Source: Campylobacter peloridis LMG 23910 (lineage in GTDB: Bacteria; Campylobacterota; Campylobacteria; Campylobacterales; Campylobacteraceae). Taken from it: a DNA stretch of 47,803 bases. A program made the position numbers and the translations under genes. The notes below the pieces were generated by a model, which ran no database searches, was not told where the DNA came from, and saw only the letters and a program-made list of their open reading frames with translations. The DNA is taken from the NCBI RefSeq assembly GCF_000816785.1, contig NZ_CP007767.1, forward strand, positions 1 through 47,803, read 5' to 3'. Positions 16,191 to 23,800 of the stretch are shown here, piece after piece; the stretch's first letter is position 1; every line of letters starts with the position of its first letter.

Positions 16191-17381
16191 TTGCCAAAAA
16201 AAAGAATGTTTTTGTTTGTTCCATATCAAGATATTCGTGAAGCTAAAAAACTTGGTGCAATGTGGGATAACAAACAAAAACAATGGTTTGCACCAAAATC
16301 ATTAGATATTAATATATTTAAAAAATGGTTAGATAAAACCGCATTAAATAATAAAAGTAATTCTTATTCAACCAACACCTCCCTAGCCCTTCAATCATTT
16401 AAAAAATCACTTGAAGAAGAAGGATTAATTATAGATAATTTACCTATTATGGATGGTAAAATTCATAGAGTAAAAACTACTAATGATAAAGGTAGAGAAT
16501 TAAGTGGTGCTTATATTGGATATTTAAATAACAATTTTCCTGCAGGTTTTATACAAAATTTTAAAACAGGCGTAAAGAAAAATTGGAAAATGCAAGTAGA
16601 AAAAAACTATAATGGTAATTTAAAAAGTTCTCAAGAATTACATAATCAAATAAAAAAAGATCAAGAGCTTAGAGAAAAAGAAATTTTAGCCTTACAAGAA
16701 AAAACTGCCTTAAAATTAGAAGATGAATATAATAATGCAAGATGGGCTAATTCTAACCATGCTTACTTAAAGAAAAAAGGCTTTGATGAAAACTTTTATC
16801 TTAAACAAGATAAAATGGGTTCATTATTAATTCCTTTAAAAGATGAAAATGGAAAATTATGGTCACTTCAAAGAATATTTTCAAATGGAGATAAAATCAT
16901 AGGAGTAATTAAAACTCAAGAAGAAAAAGATCAAGGTGTGGAATATCTTGCAAAAAAACAAGGTTGTTTTCATATTATAGGAGCTAAAACACTTCATAAT
17001 TTAAAAGAATTTTATTTATGTGAAGGTTTTGCTACTGGTGCTACTTTGTATAAAGCTTTAAATAAACCTATCATTATGGCAGTAGATGCTGGTAATTTAG
17101 AAAGTGTGGTTAAAAAACTAAATACTCTCTATCCTGATAAAAATATCACAATATTTGCTGATAATGATGTAAAAAAAGAATTAAGAGGTTTAGAAAATAC
17201 AGGTAAAAAAACAGCTTTAGAGATTAAAGAAAAATATTCTAATGTTAGTGTAATTTTACCAAATTTTACACAAGAGCAAAGCTCTCAAGGTATGAGTGAT
17301 TTTAATGATTTAATGCTTTTAAAAGGACTAGAATTTGTAACAAAAGAAATTAAAATGCAGATGTTTAGGGATATGATATAA
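16191..17381 (+). CDS. Toprim-domain protein with DUF5710 module, copy 2
   Basis: This 396-residue protein starts at TTG (RBS AGGGGA). Residues 1-45 form a DUF5710 module (FLFVPYQDIREAKKLGAMWD, then KQWFAP), a small domain common at the ends of plasmid primase and antirestriction proteins. The rest is the Toprim protein described for copy 1, with CEGFATGATL and FADND motifs. It is probably the parental full-length form. Copy 1 lacks DUF5710 because the duplication starts after it. A primase- or nuclease-like role in processing transferred DNA is inferred from the Toprim fold. Confidence 0.85.
   Translation: MPKKRMFLFVPYQDIREAKKLGAMWDNKQKQWFAPKSLDINIFKKWLDKTALNNKSNSYSTNTSLALQSFKKSLEEEGLIIDNLPIMDGKIHRVKTTNDKGRELSGAYIGYLNNNFPAGFIQNFKTGVKKNWKMQVEKNYNGNLKSSQELHNQIKKDQELREKEILALQEKTALKLEDEYNNARWANSNHAYLKKKGFDENFYLKQDKMGSLLIPLKDENGKLWSLQRIFSNGDKIIGVIKTQEEKDQGVEYLAKKQGCFHIIGAKTLHNLKEFYLCEGFATGATLYKALNKPIIMAVDAGNLESVVKKLNTLYPDKNITIFADNDVKKELRGLENTGKKTALEIKEKYSNVSVILPNFTQEQSSQGMSDFNDLMLLKGLEFVTKEIKMQMFRDMI
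16367..17373 (+). repeat. 1-kb direct repeat, copy B (Toprim gene)
   Basis: Partner of 9019-10025. Recombination between the copies would loop out 7348 bp including rep, the PIN gene and the defence-like island. Confidence 0.95.
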
Positions 17382-17400
17382 TAACAAAAAAAGGAGTAAA

Positions 17401-17616
17401 ATGTTTATAGATTTTTTAACTTATATGCTTACATTTTTAATCATACACGCTTTTATGTTTTTTTGTTGTGTTTGTTATGTAGCATATTTTAAAGTTTATA
17501 TAATGAATTTTGAGTTTTCTTTTGGATATATAAAAGATTTATTAGTTGCTATTGCTATTGCTTTTATATTGGCATCCTGTTTTATTATAGGCTATCAAAA
17601 ATTTATTCTTATTTAA
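17401..17616 (+). CDS. Small two-span membrane protein
   Basis: A 71-residue protein with two hydrophobic segments, about residues 5-30 (FLTYMLTFLIIHAFMFFCCV) and 46-70 (LLVAIAIAFILASCFIIGY). RBS AAGGAG sits just before the ATG, and the gene ends at a terminator shared with the 10183 locus. Function unknown. It occupies the slot between Toprim and EexN that a different small gene fills in the first copy. Confidence 0.65.
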   Translation: MFIDFLTYMLTFLIIHAFMFFCCVCYVAYFKVYIMNFEFSFGYIKDLLVAIAIAFILASCFIIGYQKFILI

Positions 17617-17622
17617 AAAAAC

Positions 17623-17647
17623 GAGTAGCTAAACACTACTCATTTTT
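17623..17647 (+). terminator. Rho-independent terminator
   Basis: Same GAGTAG/CTACTC stem and T-run as at 10489-10514. It ends the small membrane-protein gene. Confidence 0.7.
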
Positions 17648-17656
17648 CACTCCTAT

Positions 17657-17959
17657 TTAGTCAAACAAAGCATTTGCTTTTTCTCTACCTTCATCTAAAA
17701 GCTCTTTAGAATCCAAAGGCTCTTTCCCCATTGATTTGCCTATATCTGCTTTAAAAGCATTTTCACATTCTATATATTCTTTTGAAGTTTTATCTTTTAA
17801 TATAGAGTCTCTATTATCTTTACAATATTTTAAAGTATCTTTTAATTCTTTTTCATTTTTGGAGTCTTTAAAATATTCCATAGACTTAGGCTCTGATGAA
17901 CAAGCACCTAAAAAAACAATAAGACTAAGAGAAGCTAACCCTAAAACTACTTTTTTCAT
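17657..17959 (-). CDS. eexN: EexN-family entry-exclusion lipoprotein, copy 2
   Basis: This 100-residue lipoprotein is identical to copy 1 through the signal peptide, lipobox (LGAC) and most of the mature domain, apart from DVKN/DSKN. The C-terminus after KEPLD is replaced by SKELLDEGREKANALFD. This ending does not match VirB5, unlike copy 1. Two exclusion proteins with different tails could have different targets or reflect gene conversion. It is on the minus strand and convergent with the membrane-protein gene. Confidence 0.82.
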   Translation of the reverse strand: MKKVVLGLASLSLIVFLGACSSEPKSMEYFKDSKNEKELKDTLKYCKDNRDSILKDKTSKEYIECENAFKADIGKSMGKEPLDSKELLDEGREKANALFD

Positions 17960-18047
17960 TTTATATCCTTGATATATTTTTTAAATATGTTCGTTATATT
18001 TTAATGATATTGAAATTATATCTAAAAAATATTAATTAGATATAAAA

Positions 18048-18689
18048 TTATTTAATGATTTTAATACGCTCAGCATTAAACCAAATTAAAGCATTAATAT
18101 CTGAACACTCGCTTGTAAGTATCTCAATAATTTCTCCAGTAAAACCCAAATCAAATAATAAAGGAAAATCGTAAATCTTTAGTTGTTGTGCTTCTTTAAC
18201 AGTGTTAGGACTAAAAATAGAATCTATTTCTTCAAACAAGAAAAACTCTCCTTGTTTTGATTGGCAACATTGGCATTTATTCATCAAATAAGAACTTCCA
18301 GCTGTATTTGAAAATGATTTTTCGAGAGATTTTATATTCATATGTTTTAAAATATTAGAAAAATCTTCAGAATATGCAGTTATATTTCTAAATATTTTAA
18401 ATTTAGGTTGAAATAACCATTCGCCTTTTTCTTTATAAATAAATTTAGAGCTTCCCAAAGCATATACAGGTATAACTTTAGAACATTTCCAGCAATTAAT
18501 AAATCCCTGAACAATATTTAAAGTTTCAGTTGCATAAAATGTAAAATTTTTATTCTCTAAATAACTTGAAACATAGTTTAAATTTTTATAATCTTGCAAA
18601 TACCAAGTTTTATGTTCTTGATTCCATTTTATTCCATATTCTTTCAATTTATCTTTTTCTGAATAAGGAATATTAAGTTTTATATTCAT
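18048..18689 (-). CDS. DUF5710 and zinc-ribbon hypothetical protein
   Basis: A 213-residue protein. Residues 1-40 (NIPYSEKDKLKEYGIKWNQE, then KTWYL) are a DUF5710 module like the one on Toprim copy 2. A Cys pair in CWKCSKVIP near residue 69 and another in NKCQCCQSKQGEF near 138 could together bind zinc. The combination suggests a nucleic-acid-associated protein, but no function is known to me. It is followed at its 3' end by the EexN repeat and preceded by an AT-rich gap with no recognisable feature beyond a likely promoter. Confidence 0.7.
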   Translation of the reverse strand: MNIKLNIPYSEKDKLKEYGIKWNQEHKTWYLQDYKNLNYVSSYLENKNFTFYATETLNIVQGFINCWKCSKVIPVYALGSSKFIYKEKGEWLFQPKFKIFRNITAYSEDFSNILKHMNIKSLEKSFSNTAGSSYLMNKCQCCQSKQGEFFLFEEIDSIFSPNTVKEAQQLKIYDFPLLFDLGFTGEIIEILTSECSDINALIWFNAERIKIIK

Positions 18690-18843
18690 AAGTTGCCTTT
18701 AGATAACAAAACACTTAATTATTAATTACACATATAAATAATTAATATAAATTTTAGGATATTTTGTTAAAATTTATCGTTCGTTATTTTTTAATTTTTT
18801 TATTCTACTAAAAGCACACTATTTTTTCCCTTAAAAGAGAAAG

Positions 18844-19479
18844 TTAAATCTCGGTTTTATATCTTTTTAGCAAATGTGTATATCCCATTGTAATTAGAAA
18901 TTTTCTTAAAGTATCCCTATGAACACCTATTCTTCTTGCTATTTTTGAATGTGAGTAGCCTTGCTTATCCCATTTTAAAATTTGTTTTAATGCTGGATAG
19001 CATGGATTTACTTCAATTCTATTCTTTTTGCCTTTGGGACGCCCTAAAATTGCACCTTCCATTTTTTTTCTAGCTAAAGCTTCTTTAGTTCTTTGTGAAA
19101 TCAATTGTCTTTCAATCTCAGCTGAAAGAGAAAAAGCAAAAGCAATTACTTTTGTATTAATATTATCATTAAGAGCAAAATTTTCCTTGATAGAATATAT
19201 AGTGATATTATTTTTAATACACCAGTTTAATTTTTCCATAATATCCAAAAGACTTCTTCCTAATCTTGAAAGTTCTGTAACAACTAAAGAATCTCCATTT
19301 TTTAATTTTTTAAATAATCTTCCTAAATTTCTATGATCTATTGCTATTTTTCCGCTAACAACTTCTTGCACAAAGTAATTGATTTTAATTTCATTTCTTT
19401 TGCTCCACTGAAGTATTTCAAATTTTTGATTTTCAGTGTTTTGTTTATCGGTGCTAACTCTTATATAAGCATATATCAT
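18844..19479 (-). CDS. Serine recombinase (Hin/Gin-type DNA invertase)
   Basis: This 211-residue small serine recombinase has YIRVSTDKQ with nucleophile Ser9. VTELSRLGRSLLDIM near residue 67, IERQLISQRTKEALARKK near 120 and GRPKGKKNR near 145 are all family hallmarks. The C-terminus is a helix-turn-helix (SHSKIARRIGVHRDTLRKFL). Size and layout match invertases and resolvases. Its start (RBS AAAGGAG) is 76 bp from the first cassette junction site (19555), and three related sites lie beside it in the adhesin locus, so DNA inversion there is its likely job. It is a different protein from the recombinase at 47014. Confidence 0.88.
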   Translation of the reverse strand: MIYAYIRVSTDKQNTENQKFEILQWSKRNEIKINYFVQEVVSGKIAIDHRNLGRLFKKLKNGDSLVVTELSRLGRSLLDIMEKLNWCIKNNITIYSIKENFALNDNINTKVIAFAFSLSAEIERQLISQRTKEALARKKMEGAILGRPKGKKNRIEVNPCYPALKQILKWDKQGYSHSKIARRIGVHRDTLRKFLITMGYTHLLKRYKTEI

Positions 19480-19554
19480 TGATGTTTCTCCTTTTAATAA
19501 AATAAAGATTATTTATATCAAAAAAGGTATGATTTTTCTAGTTTAAAATAATTA

Positions 19555-19576
19555 ACCCTTTAATAACAGCATAAAT
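19555..19576 (+). other. Putative inversion site S1 (front of silent cassette 1)
   Basis: ACCCTTTAATAAC, then AG, then CATAAAT. It matches S2 and S3 except that their central GA is AG here. It lies at the 5' edge of silent cassette 1, immediately after an in-frame stop codon. Confidence 0.65.
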
Positions 19577-19993
19577 GTAGTTTTTAATGCTTTAAATCAA
19601 AGAATGAATAAAGCGTTAGCAATAAAATCTTATTCTGAAGTTCCTGTTGATGTAAGTGCTTTTGCTAATTATACTTGTAATGGCTATGAATTAACTTATC
19701 AGCCTATAAACTTAGGAGATTATGCCATACCAAACACAGATAAAGTAAAATCAGTTACAATTAAATGGAAAGGTGCAGTTGATGATAGGTTTGGTATAAC
19801 CATACATGACACTTTTGTAGATGGTAGAATTTTTCCTTATGAGTGGATTGATAATTGGTATCAAGGAAATATAAAAGTTAAATGGAATAAAGTTAATAAA
19901 ATTAATATAAAAGCAGGAGCTATTAATACAGACGCTTGGAGGTGTTATGCTAGTGGAATACAAATACATTTAAGGTTTAACTATGATGAATAA
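19556..19993 (+). other. Silent adhesin C-terminal cassette 1 (no start codon of its own)
   Basis: An open frame of 146 codons begins at the S1 site in the same phase as the adhesin (PFNNSINVVFNALNQRMNKA). It runs to a stop at 19991-19993. An in-frame stop directly precedes it and no RBS fits, so it should not be translated in place. The product would be a 145-residue domain with Cys/Trp residues (for example CNGYELTYQP and DAWRCYASG) ending IQIHLRFNYDE. An internal ATG at 19604 gives a 129-codon frame, which I regard as part of this cassette. Inversion with S3 would fuse it to the adhesin body. Confidence 0.72.
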
Positions 19994-19999
19994 GCCCTC

Positions 20000-20053
20000 A
20001 ACCCTGCTAATATGAAGGCTTATGTTTTAAGGATAAACTAAGCAGGGTTTTTC
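20000..20053 (+). terminator. Hairpin terminator after cassette 1
   Basis: AACCCTGCT (20000-20008) pairs with AGCAGGGTT (20041-20049), followed by a T-run. The loop contains one arm of the long-range repeat of the small peptide gene on the other strand. Confidence 0.55.
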
Positions 20054-20205
20054 TAAAATAAAATTAGTTTTTTTATGAGAGTTCTTATTTTAGTGTTTTA
20101 TTACTAAAATAAGAACGATTAAAGCTATAATAAAAACGATAACTTCACTCATCTTAACCTCCTTTCGACTTTAATAAAGCCTCCATTTGGTTAAATCCTT
20201 AAAAC
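20024..20205 (-). ncRNA. Structured toxin-like mRNA between the cassettes
   Basis: On the minus strand, TATAAT (20212-20217) precedes a predicted transcript starting near 20205. Its first bases GTTTTAAGGAT are perfectly complementary to ATCCTTAAAAC encoded at 20024-20034, beyond the small ORF. Such 5'-3' closure is typical of AapA-type type I toxin mRNAs. The opposite strand has TATAAT at 20126-20131 but no good -35. Confidence 0.5.
20090..20152 (-). CDS. Tiny hydrophobic peptide, candidate type I toxin
   Basis: A 20-residue peptide (MSEVIVFIIALIVLI, then LVIKH) is preceded by a very strong Shine-Dalgarno (AAAGGAGG) 5 bases before the ATG. It is a single membrane-spanning helix with a basic end, like small type I toxins. 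The flanking long-range complementarity supports this. It differs from the three toxins in the T4SS operon (no VKAY/F end), and its antisense promoter is weak, so the call is less sure. It lies between inversion sites S1 and S2. Confidence 0.5.
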   Translation of the reverse strand: MSEVIVFIIALIVLILVIKH

Positions 20206-20263
20206 AATAAAATTATAATTATTTTTGCTTTAGTTTGTGATTAAATTCTAGTGTTATCTTTGA

Positions 20264-20286
20264 ACCCTTTAATAACGACATAAATA
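20264..20286 (+). other. Putative inversion site S2 (front of silent cassette 2)
   Basis: 23 bp identical to the inverse of 21381-21403 (core CCCTTTAATAACGACATAAA). It marks the first codons of silent cassette 2. Confidence 0.8.
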
Positions 20287-20798
20287 TACTAGCCAAAGCT
20301 TTTAATCAGGTATTAAAAGCTAGTGCTAAAATTAGTGTATTTCAAACAAGGGGGATATTAGGACACCCTACTGGAAATAGAAATGGAGGAGATGGAAGAA
20401 CTACATTATTAGGAACTAATAATGGAGAAGATGGACAAGCTTTTGGTAATTATTCAGAAGGTTACTCTACTTTTACATTAACAAATCATAATGGTAATTT
20501 TGATTTAGGAATTTATGGTTATCAAAACACTAATGATATATGGAATGCAAATATAAAAATAACCTATACGCCAGCTTATGGGGGTAGTCAAAAATGGAAT
20601 TTAAGTTATTTTATTAATTCAAAATCCTATTATTTAGGAAATACTTATTTTCCTTTTGATATGAATCATTATACTTACTTATTATTTAGTGATGAGGAAG
20701 CTTCTATTCCAACCAAACAAAACAACGGCATATATAAGTTTGAAGATTTAAATAATAAATACATAAAGCCCACCTATTTGCACTTGAAATTACCTTAA
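20265..20798 (+). other. Silent adhesin C-terminal cassette 2 (no start codon of its own)
   Basis: A 178-codon open frame starts in phase at the S2 site (PFNNDINILAKAFNQVLKAS) and stops at 20796-20798. It has no RBS or start codon and faces the adhesin gene tail to tail. Its product resembles the cassette now joined to the adhesin: TYTPAYGGS against TYQPAYGGN, NNGIYKF against HNGIYTF, and final LHLKLP against LHLKLSE. It is therefore an alternative version of the same domain. A Gly-rich stretch (GHPTGNRNGGDGRTTLLG) is near its start. Inversion between S2 and S3 would place it in frame. Confidence 0.85.
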
Positions 20799-20819
20799 AA
20801 ATCACATGAATTTTAAAAT

Positions 20820-20850
20820 AGCCTATATAAAATTTAATTTTTTATAGGCT
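20820..20850. terminator. Bidirectional terminator at the inversion centre
   Basis: AGCCTATA (20820-20827) pairs with TATAGGCT (20843-20850), with A- and T-rich flanks. Its centre at 20835 is within 2 bp of the midpoint of S2-S3 (20833.5), so it would serve whichever cassette is in the expressed position. Confidence 0.75.
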
Positions 20851-20856
20851 AAATGT

Positions 20857-23800
20857 TTATTCACTCAATTTTAAGTGTAAAATACTCGTATAGGTTTTAC
20901 CCTTATAGGTAGTTTTAAAAGTATATATTCCGTTGTGTTTTTTATGAACAGAAATTTGGTTTGTATCTTGATATTTTCCAAAGTTACAAATTATTGTTCC
21001 CCATTTATTTGAAGGAAATTGTGAAGACTTGTTGTCTCCTTTATATATCCCAAGTCCATCGCTTCCATATTTAAAAGGATATTTAGTATTACCACCATAA
21101 GCTGGCTGATAAGTAAAACTCATTAAAACATTTTTTGCCTCATCTTTATTATCAAATCCAAAAATATATAGTTCCATAGTAGGAGGATAATTATATGCTT
21201 TAGTAACATGTATTTCTCTATAATTATTTTTATAATATCCTTCTCCACCATAACCATTATTGCCAAATTCTCCAATTGTCGAATCACTATAAGATCCAGT
21301 CTCTCCTATGGTAAAAAACAAATCTGAAACTTGTATTTTAGTCTTTAGATTTAAGTTCTGTCCTAAACTTTTAGCGTTAGTATTTATGTCGTTATTAAAG
21401 GGTGATTTTCCTTGACCATTTAAATAAGCCTCGCCTTTAGCATTAAATTTGCTATCTTTTGAGGTAATTTTTCCATCTCCACTTAAAGTCCATTCTACAC
21501 TTGCATTTGGTTTTCCGCCTTTGACTGTTACTTTGAAATTTTCATCGCCTACAAGTTCAGTTTTATCACTTGAAATGCTTAATTTGTATTGATATAAATT
21601 AATATCATTCATAGTAAAAGTTTCTTTGGTATCTCCACTTTTAATATATTTAAATTGTGGTTTTATCTTTTTAATTTTAAAATCACTTATTTTGTGATAA
21701 GCAATTGTCGCTTCGCCTTTGTTATTTACTTGCACACTATCGCTTTTTGGTTTAATTACTCCATTTGTAATAGGTTCTATTATGCTATCAGGTAAAAGTC
21801 CTTTTACTAAAATTGAATAATCTGTGTCATAATCTATTGTATTATTGTGTTTGCCATAAAGGGTAGAATTAAATACTGGATATGTTATTACTGGTGTGAA
21901 GGTTCTTAAATCATACACAATAGTTTTATTTGAATTTTTACCTACACCTGAAGTAACAATTTTAATAGGGTTTTTAAATGGAGTTTTTGAAGTTAATAAA
22001 GCTTTAGCTTCTCCATTTTGATCAAAGCTTAATTCTTGATTGCTTAATGTGCCATCGCCAGTTAAATCCCATTCTACTTTTTCATTTGGCTTTCCACCTG
22101 TAACCTTAACTTCAGTTTTATCTAAAACTAAATTTTTTGTAGGTAAGCCATTTTCATAAGCGTCAAGCTTATCTTTTTGACTATCCATTGCTAAAGAATA
22201 TTGATAAAGTTTGATATTATCTTTAACTTCAATTTTATTTGCGATACTTTGATTATAAATAGCTTTAATTTCTAAATTTTTAACATTATAATCTTTGATT
22301 GCTTCAAATACTACTTTGCTTTCGCCTTTTTCATTTGAAGTAGTTTCTTTGTTATTACTAATTCTAATTTTCTTACCACTATTAATATCTTTTGCTATCC
22401 ATTCTATTTTAGTATTTGGCATTAATCCAGTAAGTTTAACTTCAAACTCACTCACATAATCAATTGTTCCATTTTCAAATAAAGCATTTGTAACTGGGTG
22501 CTTGTGAGTTGGTAAAATCATAGTGGCTTTATAATTTTTAACCTCTAATTCTTTGCTTTTTTCACTCACTAATTCATCATTAGTATTTTTAGCAAAGATT
22601 TTTACTTTACCATTATTTTCTAAGCCTACGATTTTAACTTTGCTTTCGCCTTTATTATCTGCAATAAGTTGTAATTCTTTAGCAGTAGAGTTTTTATTTT
22701 TATTTTCTAATACAAATAAAGCTTTATCCTCGCCCTCTAATCTCCACTTTACATTAGTTTTATTTGGGCGTAAATTTTTATAAGTAGCAATTGCTATTTC
22801 TTTATTTCCTATGACTTCTTTATCAATACTTAAATCATTATCGTTATTACCAAATACCATAATTTGCACAGGTGCTTTAAACTCAACTCCATTAACACTA
22901 GCAATAACTTTAACTTCTTCTTTGTCTTTCATCGTATCATCAGCTTTGTATTTGATAATAGCTTCACCATTGTTATCAGTTATATCTGAAGTATTTGTTT
23001 TAATCAGTTCGCCTTTGCCTATTAATCTCCAAACAACTTTTAAATTATTAGCTAAGTTTCCACCTGCTAAAGTGATAAGACTTTCTTCAAATCTTTCTAT
23101 TTTTTCAGGATCTGCTTTAATTTTAAAATCAAGTTTTATAATTGAAATAGGAAATTTACCATTTGCTTCGCCAGCTACTGCATTTAAATCAGTTTTTGGA
23201 GTGCAAGAACGAATAATTTGCACATAAACTTTTCCGCTATTGTCTGTAATGTAATCAAAACCTTTTTCAAATACTACACAAGAATGAGTTGGTGTAACTC
23301 TCATAGGAGTATTTTTTACTACTTCATCAAAGCCATTTTTTAATAATATACAATGTTTATCATTACCTAAATCCCCACAATAAGAAATATGATACTTATT
23401 TGGAGTTGCTCTATATTCAAGAACCATAGAATAATCTCTATCAATAAATTGAGTTCTAGTGCCTTCAATAGTATTACTAATTCCTGCTAGTTTTGGTTCA
23501 AATGCTAATTTCATAGCTTTTTCATCAAGTGGTATATTAATGTTTGCATTAATTGAAGTATTCTTTTTAGAACTCTCTGCACTTCTGCTATGACTTAAAG
23601 TAAAAGTTAATGCAGGGAATGGAGAATATGAAATTCCCCCTTCATATATTAATGGATTTTTCTCTAAATCATCTACGCTATTTGCTCCAAAAACACCTAC
23701 TTTATCGCCATACCATTGTCCCATTTTTGCAAAAACTGAAACATTAATAAGAGATGGAAAAGCATATTTTATTTTTGCGTCCCAGCCATTTGCAGGGCGT

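Larger units (their letters stand above)
17617..18048. repeat. EexN-region direct repeat, copy B
   Basis: Partner of 10483-10914 (offset 7134 bp), with a diverged patch at the 3' end of the lipoprotein gene. Confidence 0.9.

Noticed and set aside
19604-19993. Independent 129-residue protein gene
   Set aside because: The ATG has no RBS and the frame continues upstream to the S1 site in the adhesin phase, so it is the inner part of silent cassette 1.
22553-23227. Plus-strand frames antisense to the adhesin
   Set aside because: Coding shadows of the Ig-like domain region without start signals.
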